Source: JAVBQF01 sp031549195
Lineage (GTDB): Bacteria; Bacillota_I; Bacilli_A; RF39; UBA660
Assembly (NCBI GenBank): GCA_031549195.1
Contig: JAVBQF010000020.1
Coordinates: forward strand, 1 to 64,000
Direction of reading: 5' to 3'
Length of the DNA stretch: 64,000 nt
Of the stretch, positions 10,370-19,664 are shown in pieces; position 1 is the stretch's first letter; every line of letters begins with the position of its first letter. Both the position numbers and the translations under genes were made by a program. The notes beneath the pieces were generated by a model. It saw only the letters and a program-made list of their open reading frames with translations. It did no database searches and had not been told where the DNA came from.

Positions 10370-10922
10370 TATGGATGATACATTCTGTGATGGTGGATTC
10401 TTATACTTAATAAATCAGTTTACAGGTAAAAGCTATACAACAGATGATGTCCCCGGCTATTACATGCAGCAACTTGTCAAAGAAGGAGATAGAAAAGCTT
10501 TCTTTGAGTATTTTTTACAAAATAATTTATATGATTATAGTAAAATGTATCCATATGCATACGAAGTTATAGAAGAATTATCTAACTGTTATAAAATATA
10601 CATTGGTACTTCTTATATCTATCCAGAATGTGTTGAGGGTGACGGAAGAATACTCAATGATAAATATAATTATCTGATGAAGGAATTGCCCTTTTTAGAT
10701 CCTAGATCTTATGTATTCTTATCGGATAAATCAGTTCTTAATTGTGACATTAAAATAGATGATATGGTTAAGAACTTAAAAAATGCAGAAACTAAAATCC
10801 TATTTACTGCCTATCATAATAGAAATATTTCTAAGGAAGAACTTGATGGTCTTGGAATTATAAGAGCTGATAGCTGGTTAGATGTTAAAAGAATATTATT
10901 AGATGAAATAAAGAGTGATTAA
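10350..10922 (+). CDS. HAD-superfamily 5'(3')-deoxyribonucleotidase, NT5C type
   Basis: Likely dephosphorylates (deoxy)nucleoside monophosphates. The N-terminal HAD motif I is DMDDT (residues 7-11, nucleophile D7). A helical cap follows, then IYIGTSY (motif II-like Thr/Ser) and a late acidic motif IKIDD. Length, 190 aa, fits the NT5C family. The ATG lies inside the end of the adenosine deaminase gene with a GGAG-rich site upstream, so the two are probably made together and feed the same nucleotide pool. Confidence 0.85.
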   Translation: MKTIMIDMDDTFCDGGFLYLINQFTGKSYTTDDVPGYYMQQLVKEGDRKAFFEYFLQNNLYDYSKMYPYAYEVIEELSNCYKIYIGTSYIYPECVEGDGRILNDKYNYLMKELPFLDPRSYVFLSDKSVLNCDIKIDDMVKNLKNAETKILFTAYHNRNISKEELDGLGIIRADSWLDVKRILLDEIKSD

Positions 10923-10932
10923 ATTTTACTCT

Positions 10933-12084
10933 TTAACTTTGTCTATTTCTTTTTTGTACAAATGCCATTACTAGATATATTACTATTGCAAATGCTATTT
11001 GTATTAACATGCACATAAATACTGGTTGTAAATGTTCCATATTAAACCTTGTTATATTAGCAATCTTTTCATTTGCAAGTACGAACCAGTATGGCGGTAA
11101 TATTTTAGCAAATGTAAGCACTGTACCACCTAAGAACTCTTGAGGAACAAATACTCCACATAGGAATGCCGTACCAAGTGCTAATACATTTTGGATAGCA
11201 TTCTGCACTTCTATATCCCTTACTAAGTTACCTATTAATAGTGATGTTGCTATAATTGGAAGTAGTATACATGCTAAATTAATAATAAATAATAATCCAT
11301 GTGTGGAAATCATTACATCTTTATAAAATACTAAACTTCCAAGAATGAATACAGTGAAAAGAACTGCTGCAACTAAAATATTACCCAACATTACCTCAAA
11401 GTTTATCCTACCTTGACTTATAGGTGAACATATTGTTCTCCTTCTTATCTTATCATTATTAAATGCGGCAATGAGCATACCAATAATCGAAACTGTTAGA
11501 GCCATTAGTATATAGTATGTGAAGTTATAATAATACTTTGCACCTTCTAAATTTCCTTTTGCATTATCTTTGGTCAAAACAATATCCGCATTAGTTTCTA
11601 AATTATCCTTAGTGTATTTAATAGTGTTATTCTCATCAAAGCCTGCTTTAATGTAAATATTTGCTATATTAAAATAGTTATTAGTAAGATTTTCAATATG
11701 CATGCTTTCCATAGCATCCGGTACTTTTAATACTTCTATATTTATACCGTTCTGCTCCATCAAGTCCTTTGTGAATCCTTCATTAAACCTTATTATGTAT
11801 ACTACTTGCCTATAGAATAACGCATCTTTTAAAACATCTTCCTTATCTTCTAATTCAATCAATTTTGAATGCTCTTTCATATAATTAGTAAATGCCTTTG
11901 TAATAGCCGTTTGATCATTATCAATAATAGAAACAACTGTTTTAGATTCCTCAAAAGAAGAAGGGATACTAGTCTTGTTATCATCATTAACTAGCATAGT
12001 GATTCCTAAGAATATAGCACAATACATTATCATCATAGGAAGCAATGTTTTTAGTATCTTTAAATAAGTGTTAAAGACTTTCAT
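10933..12084 (-). CDS. ABC-2 type transporter permease
   Basis: Membrane subunit of an exporter. There is one N-terminal TM helix, a ~150-residue extracytoplasmic domain (about 40-185), then five TM helices, the ABC-2/DUF3533-like layout of permeases about 380 aa long. It overlaps the upstream permease by 14 nt and is the third gene of the ATPase-permease-permease operon 14162-10933. Its architecture matches the neighbouring 381-aa permease, so the two probably form a heterodimer. The substrate is unknown; drug or peptide export is plausible. Confidence 0.87.
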   Translation of the reverse strand: MKVFNTYLKILKTLLPMMIMYCAIFLGITMLVNDDNKTSIPSSFEESKTVVSIIDNDQTAITKAFTNYMKEHSKLIELEDKEDVLKDALFYRQVVYIIRFNEGFTKDLMEQNGINIEVLKVPDAMESMHIENLTNNYFNIANIYIKAGFDENNTIKYTKDNLETNADIVLTKDNAKGNLEGAKYYYNFTYYILMALTVSIIGMLIAAFNNDKIRRRTICSPISQGRINFEVMLGNILVAAVLFTVFILGSLVFYKDVMISTHGLLFIINLACILLPIIATSLLIGNLVRDIEVQNAIQNVLALGTAFLCGVFVPQEFLGGTVLTFAKILPPYWFVLANEKIANITRFNMEHLQPVFMCMLIQIAFAIVIYLVMAFVQKRNRQS

Positions 12085-13216
12085 ATTTATGCCTCCTTAC
12101 TAATAGATAAGTTAGAAAGACTAATACTACTGATATTATTGCTAAATATATTATATTTTCAAAAAATCTAGTATAAGTATCATAATAATAAAGTGAATAT
12201 AGTCCATCTGTTATTAATGCTACTGGATTAATTTTTGCAAGTATAGGAACATTTTTTGCTATTATATATTTCATATCAATATACATCATACCTGATAAGA
12301 ATGATAATACTAAACTAAATGTACTATAAATACCTACTTTTGTATCTTCTTTTAAATTATTAGTAGCAGCAAAGAGTGACCCTAGTGCAATACCTGCAAT
12401 ACTACCTACTATACAGATTAAAATAACATAAGGCATATTATTACCAAAGTCTTTATTTAGTATTAATGTTAGATAGCCTAATAAGATCAACAATTCTACT
12501 ATATGAATAGTAAATCCTGCAGCTAAAGATGCTATTAGAGAGTAAAGTTTATTAACAGGTGAAATAGATAACCTTTTACCTTTTGAAGATAAATTAGCTT
12601 GTGTTTCTGTTATTGTCCTAACTCCCCAGAATCCAGCATATATTACTGCCATTCCAATAAGTGTATAAAAATATATTACTGTTGCATCCGTATTACTAGA
12701 AGTATTATCTTTAATATAGTTTTCCTTATTAGATAAGCTGTTAATCAATTCTTCATTTATTGCCCTCGGATTTTCCATTGCTATTGTATTAATAACAGCA
12801 TATGTCTGTTTATAATTATCTAATATTGACTTTAGAATTGTTTGATTAAGTCCACTACTTGATATAATTAATTTAATATCTTCTTTTACTTCTATTATTC
12901 CTTTGAATTCATTTTCTTCAAGTTTTTTATAGACTTCTTTCATATCAAAGTTATTCTCATCAATATGTGTTACATTTAATAGTTTATTATTACCCTCTTT
13001 AGATAACTCTTCTATTAATTTCTTAAAGCTAGTATTTGATTTGTATGCTTCATTTTCTATAACCACTACATCAATTGGATCAAGTTCTTCTTTTAAATTT
13101 GCAAAAGCAAAATTAAATAGTGTTCCAAGTATTATCGGAAATAAAAGTGTCCAGAACATTAAAGACTTATTTCTAAGTAAACACTTAATTCTATTTAAAT
13201 ATATATGTTTAAACAT
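12071..13216 (-). CDS. ABC-2 type transporter permease
   Basis: Partner permease of the downstream gene: N-terminal TM helix with LFPIILGTLFNFAFANL, a large outer domain (about 40-200) and a C-terminal block of TM helices ending in a charged tail. Length is 381 aa. It lies 7 nt after the ATPase gene and overlaps the next gene. N-terminal motifs are typical of the YhgE/ABC2_membrane_3 group found next to single ATPases in Firmicutes. Confidence 0.87.
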   Translation of the reverse strand: MFKHIYLNRIKCLLRNKSLMFWTLLFPIILGTLFNFAFANLKEELDPIDVVVIENEAYKSNTSFKKLIEELSKEGNNKLLNVTHIDENNFDMKEVYKKLEENEFKGIIEVKEDIKLIISSSGLNQTILKSILDNYKQTYAVINTIAMENPRAINEELINSLSNKENYIKDNTSSNTDATVIYFYTLIGMAVIYAGFWGVRTITETQANLSSKGKRLSISPVNKLYSLIASLAAGFTIHIVELLILLGYLTLILNKDFGNNMPYVILICIVGSIAGIALGSLFAATNNLKEDTKVGIYSTFSLVLSFLSGMMYIDMKYIIAKNVPILAKINPVALITDGLYSLYYYDTYTRFFENIIYLAIISVVLVFLTYLLVRRHKYESL

Positions 13217-13223
13217 AGTACAC

Positions 13224-14162
13224 CTAATCCCTTAATTCTTTTCCAGTAAGTGCTAAAAAGACATCATTTAAAGTTGGCAACTCTGAATAAATATTTAAAC
13301 ATTTTAAATCATTCTTTTCAATATAGTGTAATAAATTTATTAAGTTATTATCATTATTTGAAAATATTATATATAATGTATCTTCAATAACATCAACGCT
13401 TACTACATTAGGAAGGTTCTCTATTTCTTCCACTTGTTTTTTAGTGATATTATTAAATTCAATTGTTACTTTTTCACCAATACCAATCATTTTCTTTAGC
13501 TTTTCTTTTGTACCTACTGCAACTGCTTTACCACTATCCATAATAACAATTCTATTGCAAAGTTGTTCCACTTCTTCCATATAGTGAGTTGTGTATATTA
13601 TAGTCGCACCTTCATCGTTTAATTTTTTAATACCTTCTAAGATATTATTTCTACTTTGAGGATCTACAGCCACTGTTGGCTCATCTAATATTATCAATTT
13701 AGGTTTATGCGCGATACCGCATGCAATATTAAGTCTTCTTAGTAATCCGCCACTTAATTTCTTAGGTTTAAATTTAACAAAGTCCCTAAGGCTTACTAAT
13801 TCAAGAGCCTCATCAACTAATTTCTTTTTTTTATTCTTATCACTAATATATAATCCACAAAAATAGTCTACATTTTCATAAACAGTAAGCTCATCAAATA
13901 CTGCAACTTCTTGCATTACTACTCCAATATTTCTTTTAATATCATAACTATCAGGAGTCATCTCTTTATTAAATACTTTAATAGAACCACTATCATACTT
14001 TAACAAAGATAAAATGCAATTAATAGTTGTTGTTTTACCACTACCATTTGGACCTAATAAACCCAGTATTTCCCCTTCTTTTACTTCTAGATTAAAATTA
14101 CTTAACGCAATTACTTCTTTATATTTTTTTACAAGATTTTTTATTTCAATGATATTTTCCAT
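13224..14162 (-). CDS. ABC transporter ATP-binding protein
   Basis: Energises the two permeases encoded immediately downstream. Walker A is GPNGSGKT (residues about 37-44), the Q-loop lies in VVMQEVAVF, the signature is LSGGLLRRL, Walker B is LIILDEPT and the H-loop lies in YTTHYMEE. The C-terminal ~90 residues form the extra domain of the drug-exporter (DrrA/CcmA-like) class. The start is supported by AAGGGAT upstream. It is the first gene of the operon. Confidence 0.92.
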   Translation of the reverse strand: MENIIEIKNLVKKYKEVIALSNFNLEVKEGEILGLLGPNGSGKTTTINCILSLLKYDSGSIKVFNKEMTPDSYDIKRNIGVVMQEVAVFDELTVYENVDYFCGLYISDKNKKKKLVDEALELVSLRDFVKFKPKKLSGGLLRRLNIACGIAHKPKLIILDEPTVAVDPQSRNNILEGIKKLNDEGATIIYTTHYMEEVEQLCNRIVIMDSGKAVAVGTKEKLKKMIGIGEKVTIEFNNITKKQVEEIENLPNVVSVDVIEDTLYIIFSNNDNNLINLLHYIEKNDLKCLNIYSELPTLNDVFLALTGKELRD

Positions 14163-14335
14163 AAACTATCCCTTTCGTATGTAATAATAATATCATATAA
14201 GTTAATAAATTATTATTATTTTGGGTAAGTGGTAATAAACAATAACCAAGTGGTAAACTATATGAAAAAATATATAGTAAATATCAACTACAATTTACGA
14301 TATTTTCATGTTAAACTTTTATTAGGTGATAATTT

Positions 14336-14452
14336 GTGTTGAATAAATTAGAAATATTAGTGGCTTCGAATGAACCTATATTAGATATAGTTAAATTAAG
14401 AATGAAATTAGATAATTTTGAAAAGATAACTTTTTATGTTTTTATTATCTGA
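14336..14452 (+). CDS. Possible small ORF of 38 codons, perhaps a gene remnant
   Basis: A GTG (or TTG at 14339) start follows AGGTGAT and gives a short protein beginning LNKLEILVASNEPILDI before TGA. It is not similar to anything I recognise and could be the 5' relic of a longer gene. It lies alone in the 474-bp gap between the ABC operon and a small gene. Low confidence. Confidence 0.25.
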   Translation: MLNKLEILVASNEPILDIVKLRMKLDNFEKITFYVFII

Positions 14453-14533
14453 ATCTTTATAACATTTTTGTTATTCAATATTGACTTGGTATTTAGCAAA
14501 AATACCAATTAAAAATAAAAAGAGATACTATCC

Positions 14534-14569
14534 AGAATTTTAGTAATTCTAGAGAATTATTAAAATTCT
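14534..14569. repeat. Inverted repeat, 17-nt arms
   Basis: Arms at 14534-14550 and 14553-14569 are complementary with one mismatch around a 2-nt loop. It is AT-rich, with no clear T-run on either side. It may be a terminator for the DUF1292-like gene or an operator. The rest of the 14163-14636 gap shows nothing else I can identify. Confidence 0.5.
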
Positions 14570-14636
14570 AATCTAGCCTCAAAAAAAGAAAGCATTAAAT
14601 TCCTTTTAGAATTTCGTGATTTCTATTAATCAATTA

Positions 14637-14897
14637 TTATTGTGACTCTGTAATCTCATTAATCAATACTTCTGCTTGGTCTGAAAATAAAGGTAATAAA
14701 TTTTTGTTAAGTTCTGTATCTTCGCTTATTATTAGAATATTAGAAGTCTCATCTTTTAGGCTACAAAATTTTAAATTAGAGGAGTCTTCAGTGGCTACTA
14801 AGTAGTAATAATTTTTTTCTTGGTAATTTACCTTTCCAGCAACTACATATTCAATGTTGTCTTCTAATGTAACTGTATCTTTAATATCTATATTCAT
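14637..14897 (-). CDS. DUF1292-like small acidic protein
   Basis: 86 aa, acidic and beta-rich. The pattern (D)TVTLEDNIEYVVAGKVNY followed by KNYYYLVATEDSSN resembles DUF1292 (YrzB-like) proteins of Firmicutes, whose function is unknown. The gene lies 2 nt after the membrane protein gene upstream and is probably co-transcribed with it. Confidence 0.6.
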   Translation of the reverse strand: MNIDIKDTVTLEDNIEYVVAGKVNYQEKNYYYLVATEDSSNLKFCSLKDETSNILIISEDTELNKNLLPLFSDQAEVLINEITESQ

Positions 14898-14899
14898 AA

Positions 14900-15244
14900 T
14901 TATCTTACTTTCCCTTCAACCTCTATTGGTTCTGAATATTCCGTATCAGGATTTATTACGCCTAAATTTATCATATCTGCTATTACATTTGCTCTAGTTT
15001 CTAATCCAGTTGCTACACCTAATTGCTGAACAGTTTTATAAGCTCCAACAAGTGCACCAGTAATTGGAATAGCATAAGAAAGAATTTTTTCAACAGGTCC
15101 TTCAAGTCCATAATTCAAAAGCATTGTTGCAGTAAGAGCAGATGTAAGTACAGTTGTTATTCCTGTTCCTATTGCACTACCTCTAACACTTTTTGCACCT
15201 TGTTTAAAACTATCATGTTTAGTTATTGCTGTTTCTACAGCCAT
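14900..15244 (-). CDS. Small membrane protein, unknown
   Basis: 114 aa. A hydrophilic start is followed by a Gly/Ala/Thr-rich hydrophobic segment (about 25-47) and a second one (about 55-72), then a soluble acidic tail. The AIPITGALVGAYKTVQQLG segment suggests a membrane-inserted hairpin. There is a GGGAGAT ribosome site. It may form an operon with the DUF1292-like gene. No family recognised. Confidence 0.6.
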   Translation of the reverse strand: MAVETAITKHDSFKQGAKSVRGSAIGTGITTVLTSALTATMLLNYGLEGPVEKILSYAIPITGALVGAYKTVQQLGVATGLETRANVIADMINLGVINPDTEYSEPIEVEGKVR

Positions 15245-15340
15245 AAGATCATCTCCCTATGTTTTCATTATATATTAATCCATTATTAAAAGCAAAAATT
15301 TGATGGTTAAAAGTGTAAAGTCGTTTCAAAAATTTACTAT

Positions 15341-15455
15341 ACTCACCCTTTACATCGTTGATTATTATTTTTTTAGTCCTTCAGCCTTTTGATATTTTAC
15401 ATTATGACATAAAACAAAAGGTGATAAGACTATATCAACGATGTAAAGGGTGAGT
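15341..15455. repeat. 22-bp perfect inverted repeat with nested stem
   Basis: Arms at 15341-15362 and 15434-15455 are perfectly complementary. Inside the 71-nt loop a further CCTTTTG/CAAAAGG pair can form. The arrangement would fold into a ~115-nt RNA or DNA hairpin. It lies in the 600-bp intergenic region left of the big inverted repeat and has no attached gene. Confidence 0.6.
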
Positions 15456-15559
15456 TTAGCAACGGTAAGTATGTTTTCAAAAGCTTTTTAAGTAGCATTC
15501 TTAGTATTGACCATATATTGATCAATAATGAAGTCTACATAAAAACCATATATTAAGGA

Positions 15560-15790
15560 ATATTGATACCTTTATATCACGTGATATAAAGGTTTTTTGG
15601 TATTTGAAGCTTGGACTAGAACTATGAAAAATCTATCAGTTTTTTCATAGTTCTTGGTATCGGTAATCCAAAAGATTAATTTTCTAATCTTAAGTTATCT
15701 TCTTATATAAAGAAATCATTATATAGTAAGATTTTCTCAACCTTTTCCCCTTTTTTCTTTTATTATAAAGAGGTGCTTTTAAATTGATAA
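15560..15790. repeat. Left arm of a ~230-bp inverted repeat flanking two genes
   Basis: This stretch matches the reverse complement of 17123-17373 over nearly its whole length. It contains a perfect 24-bp palindrome near its outer end (15569-15592) and a hairpin with ACTATGAAAAA arms at about 15622-15653. The inner 110 bp, ending at AAATTGATAA, is almost identical in both copies. The two copies enclose a 1.3-kb segment with a phospholipase-like gene and a Nudix gene. Confidence 0.85.
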
Positions 15791-15843
15791 AACAAGGGAA
15801 TTTAATGTATAATTATATTATCAATTGATATGGAGGAATTAAT

Positions 15844-16557
15844 ATGGCGGCAATTCTAGCACATTATTTATCAGCAGAATTATATAATGATGAATATAGA
15901 CATTATACAGGTAATGATTTAATATTTTTTTTAGTAGGTGCAATTGCAGCAGACGCACCAAGAAGTCAAGGCAAAGAAGTTAGTACTAGAGAAATATCAC
16001 ATTTTGGTGCCTCTCCAAGCAAAGACTTATTAGACAATAGATTTGATTTAAGTGGAGTGGTTTTAGACTTTGATGATTTTTTTGATAAGTATGGTAATAA
16101 ACTAGATAATCCTTTTATTGAGGGTTACTTGCTGCACTTATGCGTTGATAGAAAATGGTTTTCAGAGGTCATAACTGAATTATTGAATAAAAATGCTAGT
16201 GAAATTAAACAAAATGCGACTACTGCAAGTGATTTAACTTTTTTAGAGGCAATGACTTGGTATAGTAGAAATCTATATCAAACATACGATAATCACGATA
16301 TACTATTTTCACATAGAATAAATATGGAGCATATTAATGAAATGTGCAACTATAATATATCAGAATGTCCAATTAGTGAGATTGATAAAGATGATTTGTC
16401 TGCTATGTTAAGTGACATACAAAAAAAATGTAAGAGTCTCAAACTGGGTCAAGAACCAGTTGATTCCACTACCTTAATTTCTATTGAAGAAATGGATTCA
16501 TTTTTAGGTTCTTGTGTCACTGAAGCATATGGATATATTTCAAATAAAAGTATATAA
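15844..16557 (+). CDS. Zinc-dependent phospholipase C/D-like protein
   Basis: 237 aa, all-helical. It begins AHYLSAELYND, then FFLVGAIAADAPRSQ and TREISHFGA. The spaced His and Asp residues are typical of the zinc-dependent phospholipase C family found in many Firmicutes. No signal peptide is seen, so the substrate may be intracellular or the activity may have changed. TGGAGGAATTAAT before the ATG is a strong ribosome site. It is followed by the Nudix gene and enclosed by the large inverted repeats. Confidence 0.7.
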   Translation: MAAILAHYLSAELYNDEYRHYTGNDLIFFLVGAIAADAPRSQGKEVSTREISHFGASPSKDLLDNRFDLSGVVLDFDDFFDKYGNKLDNPFIEGYLLHLCVDRKWFSEVITELLNKNASEIKQNATTASDLTFLEAMTWYSRNLYQTYDNHDILFSHRINMEHINEMCNYNISECPISEIDKDDLSAMLSDIQKKCKSLKLGQEPVDSTTLISIEEMDSFLGSCVTEAYGYISNKSI

Positions 16558-16576
16558 TTTTAATTTAGGAGAGACT

Positions 16577-17119
16577 ATGGAAGAATTAATAGATGTATTA
16601 GATAAAGATGGGGTAAAAACAGGTGTTATAAAGAAAAAATCTGAAGTTAAAAGAGATGGGGATTTTCATAGAGCAATATCAGTTTGTTTTGTTAATGATA
16701 AGAAAGAAATATTAATTCACAAAAGACACTCATCTAAAAAGATATACCCTAACTTATGGAGTTGCTATATAAAGAGCCATATTGTTAGTAGTGAGAGTTC
16801 TATTGATGGTGCAATCAGAGAAACTAAAGAAGAAATCGGTATAGATATTTCAAAAGATCAATTACAATTTTTATATACACTATATGATAATAGTTCTGGT
16901 AAAAAAGATTATATAAATAACATTTTTTATGATAATTATATAGTATTTATTAACATTGACTTAAAGGATGTTGTCATTCAAGAAGATGAAGTATCAGATG
17001 TAAAATATATAAATTATCATGATTTAAAAAGTTTAATTCAAAATAAGGATAGTACTATTACTCCAAATTGGGAAGAATACAATAAATTAATTGAGTATTT
17101 AGATAATAAATGGTCTTAA
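16577..17119 (+). CDS. Nudix hydrolase
   Basis: Hydrolyses a nucleoside diphosphate linked to another moiety; exact substrate unknown. The layout resembles the isopentenyl-diphosphate isomerase/YfcD branch, opening with EELIDVLDKDGVKTG. The Nudix box at about residues 73-95 is intact in the RETKEEIGI half, but the leading Gly is Ser (SHIVSSE). The start at 16577 was chosen over an ATG 63 nt upstream because AGGAGAG lies 4-5 nt before it. The stop is 3 nt before the right inverted repeat. Confidence 0.85.
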   Translation: MEELIDVLDKDGVKTGVIKKKSEVKRDGDFHRAISVCFVNDKKEILIHKRHSSKKIYPNLWSCYIKSHIVSSESSIDGAIRETKEEIGIDISKDQLQFLYTLYDNSSGKKDYINNIFYDNYIVFINIDLKDVVIQEDEVSDVKYINYHDLKSLIQNKDSTITPNWEEYNKLIEYLDNKWS

Positions 17120-17122
17120 AGG

Positions 17123-17373
17123 TTATCAATTAAAAAGCACCTCTTTATAATAAAAGAAAAAAGGGGAAAAGGTTGAGAAAATCTTACTATATAATGATTT
17201 CTTTATATAAGAAGATAACTTAAGATTAGAAAAGTGAAAATTCTTGAAGAATTTTCATCTTTTTGTTTACCGATATCAAGAATTATGAAAAAACTAATAG
17301 GTTTTTCATAATTCTAGCCAGAGCTTCAAATACCAAAAAACCTTTATATCACGTGATATAAAGGTATCAATAT
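17123..17373. repeat. Right arm of the large inverted repeat
   Basis: Reverse complement of the left arm (15560-15790), about 20 bp longer because it contains an extra small hairpin (arms GAAAATTCTT/AAGAATTTTC). The matching internal hairpin differs from the left copy by paired substitutions that keep base pairing. Between it and 17527 there is only a terminator. Confidence 0.85.
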
Positions 17374-17473
17374 ACTTTAATAGATTATTTCTATTTATAA
17401 AATTGTAGTTGAAAGAGCTGACTGAAAAATAGTAATAACTGCTATACTCTTACTTTAGATTGTTAAGGCAAAG

Positions 17474-17501
17474 AAAAACTATATTAGATAATCTAATATA
17501 G
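17474..17501 (-). terminator. Terminator downstream of the 138-aa gene
   Basis: A perfect 10-bp stem (CTATATTAGA and its complement, 3-nt loop) is followed on the minus strand by TTTTTC. It lies 27 nt after the stop at 17528. Confidence 0.75.
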
Positions 17502-17527
17502 GCACATATCACTTTAATTATTCTAGA

Positions 17528-17944
17528 TTAACCATTTTGTGGTGTTTTTTCTTTTCCTCTAGCAGTACTCAAGAAAGAAGTGCTTGGAATCATATCACCA
17601 AAGTTTAATTCTGTTGGACCAAAATTAGTAACTAGATCTCTTGCAATGCATCCTTGAACTGGACTTATTCTCTTAAAACCTACTTCTCTGTCAACACTAT
17701 CAGCAAAAATACCAGCAGTTTCGCTTACTGTAATTCCTAACTTCATCATTTCTAATGCATCTAATGCTAATCCAAATTCAACGTCTCTGTCCAATTCTTT
17801 ACTTGAACAAGTAGAAACTAATTCTTTCCACTCTCCAAATTTATCTGGCTCTACTAGTCTTTGTCCTCTACTTACATAAAGAATATCTTTACTCACATTT
17901 CTATTTGGATTGTGTTCGTGCGAGTTTTCAGTCATCCATGGCAT
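17528..17944 (-). CDS. Conserved hypothetical protein, 138 aa
   Basis: Not recognised. It is soluble and acidic. It contains an ILYVSRGQRLVEPDKFGEW segment and a helical middle (FGLALDALEMMKLGITVSE), and ends in a Ser/Thr/Lys-rich tail. GAGGGGGC upstream of the ATG supports the start. Promoter and terminator make it a single-gene unit. A 20-bp sequence in its 3' flank (17450-17470) recurs at about 18030-18050, just after the HIT gene. Confidence 0.7.
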   Translation of the reverse strand: MPWMTENSHEHNPNRNVSKDILYVSRGQRLVEPDKFGEWKELVSTCSSKELDRDVEFGLALDALEMMKLGITVSETAGIFADSVDREVGFKRISPVQGCIARDLVTNFGPTELNFGDMIPSTSFLSTARGKEKTPQNG

Positions 17945-18045
17945 AATAATTGCCCCCTCTCAAATAATTGCTTATATAATAACACTGTTATTCTAAAAAG
18001 TCCATAAAAATCGGAAGTTTAGTCTCTAACTCTTACTTTAGATTG

Positions 18046-18408
18046 TTAATATTCTTTTTTGCTAGGAATAATCCCTCTTACTCCTCCTCTTGGATTTTCA
18101 ATATCTCCAATATATCTTGGTATTAAATGAATATGTAAATGCATAACAGTTTGACCTGCTGCTTCATTACAATTTATCCCTATATTATAACCATCAGGAG
18201 AATATTTTTCATCTATTATTTTTTTAAACTCATCAATTAAATTAAATAAGGCGACTTTTTCTTCTATTGTCGCATCAAAGAAATTTTTAATATGTCTTTT
18301 TGTTATAAATATAGCATGTCCATTATTAACTGGATTATTGTCATACCTTGCATAAGCAAGTTCATTTTCTATTACAGTTACTTTGCTATCACAAAACACA
18401 CAATTCAT
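18046..18408 (-). CDS. HIT family nucleotide hydrolase/transferase
   Basis: Histidine-triad protein of the Hint/Fhit superfamily acting on nucleotidyl-phosphoramidates or dinucleoside polyphosphates. The His triad HLHIHLIPR is near the C-terminus and the N-terminal NCVFC matches the zinc-binding half of Hint-type proteins. The start was set at the ATG of MNCVFCDSK (18408) because GTAGGGA precedes it; an ATG 33 nt upstream lacks a site. 120 aa, normal for the family. Confidence 0.9.
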   Translation of the reverse strand: MNCVFCDSKVTVIENELAYARYDNNPVNNGHAIFITKRHIKNFFDATIEEKVALFNLIDEFKKIIDEKYSPDGYNIGINCNEAAGQTVMHLHIHLIPRYIGDIENPRGGVRGIIPSKKEY

Positions 18409-18618
18409 AATAATCCCTACTACAAATATTTTATCATACAAAAGGTATCTTTAAAACAAGCCAAAACTTTTTCAAGTCCTTTATAACTCACCATTTACAA
18501 TGATAAACGGTCAGCTCTATTTATATTTACACATAGTTGCATATCCATATTCTGAATCATTAACAAAAACTGTTACAGTGACACAAATAGAAAAAATATC
18601 AGAAAAACTAAAATCAAG

Positions 18619-19407
18619 TTACTCTTTTGAACCAAGTTTATAAACATAGCCTGGTTCAATAGATTCTTCTTTTCCTTCAACAACTTGACTTACAGTCTTA
18701 AAACTATACCCTTGTTCAATCAGTTTTGGCAGAACTGTTCCCATTGCATTTACTGAAGGTTTTTTAATATCATGTAATAAAATAATTGATCCCTCATCAT
18801 CTAGATTTGCATAGATTCGTGAGGCAATTTTTTCTTTGGTTGTCTCCGTAGTATCTACAGCAGAAAAATCCCAACCAATAAAAGGCACTCTTTCGCCATC
18901 TAAATTAGCCTCGTCTAAAACTTTTTGATTATAGGTACCTCCTGGTGCTCGAATAAAAGGTGCTACTTCGACCCCTATTTCCTCTAACAATAATTGTGTT
19001 TTTTCTATTTCGTCATTTACTTCTTCAATTGTCATTTGTGTAAAAAGCTCATGAGAATAACCATGAATAGCAATATCATGTCCTCTATTATATGCATCTA
19101 AAACTATAGCTCTGTTTCGTTCGTTCCTCTTAATTCTCCATCCAACTACGAAGAATGTGGCCTTTACACCATATTCATCTAAAGTATCTAACAATTTTTC
19201 GGTATACATACATGGTCCATCATCAAATGTCAATACCACTACCTTTTCTTCTGGTTTTTCTTCGTCAAGCAGTGTTTTAACTATGTCACTTTTACTACTT
19301 GCACTTGCAGTACAACTAGCAGATAATTTACTGTTAGTCGTCAACGCCATAACTAAAGATAATGCCACAGCAACCATAGGCTTGAGATTCAAATTTTTAA
19401 TCCCCAT
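18619..19407 (-). CDS. Secreted polysaccharide deacetylase (CE4/NodB)
   Basis: Probably deacetylates peptidoglycan or another GlcNAc polymer outside the cell. Signal peptide at residues 1-30 (MVAVALSLVMALT core). The NodB domain starts VVVLTFDDGPCMYT, with the metal and catalytic Asp pair. IAIHGYSH holds the His ligands, APFIRAPGGTYN is the motif-3 Arg region and GSIILLHD the C-terminal His. GGGGGAAT precedes the ATG. It is a single gene. About 180 bp between it and the HIT gene hold no clear gene. Confidence 0.9.
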   Translation of the reverse strand: MGIKNLNLKPMVAVALSLVMALTTNSKLSASCTASASSKSDIVKTLLDEEKPEEKVVVLTFDDGPCMYTEKLLDTLDEYGVKATFFVVGWRIKRNERNRAIVLDAYNRGHDIAIHGYSHELFTQMTIEEVNDEIEKTQLLLEEIGVEVAPFIRAPGGTYNQKVLDEANLDGERVPFIGWDFSAVDTTETTKEKIASRIYANLDDEGSIILLHDIKKPSVNAMGTVLPKLIEQGYSFKTVSQVVEGKEESIEPGYVYKLGSKE

Positions 19408-19664
19408 TTTTATTCCCCCTCATTTATTGCGTGAATTATACCACAAAATAAGGTTTTTGTCAATTTGGACATCTAAAAAAATGGCTTTGATAGATATATT
19501 ATTCCTTCGCGTTGTTGACTATATAAAAATAACTATAGGCTATTAGATATTGATGAGTTGATTTTACTGCCAAAATAGAAATGAAAAACTTTATGAAATT
19601 TTGATATATTTTTTCCATTAATTTTACTGTATAATTGAATAATAATTGTGAGAGGAGTAAACAT

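Noticed and set aside
18500..18618. Protein-like continuation (VTVTVFVNDSEYGYATM) after the deacetylase stop
   Set aside because: It continues in frame after TAA, but the deacetylase is already full length and the opposite strand reads equally well; too short to call.
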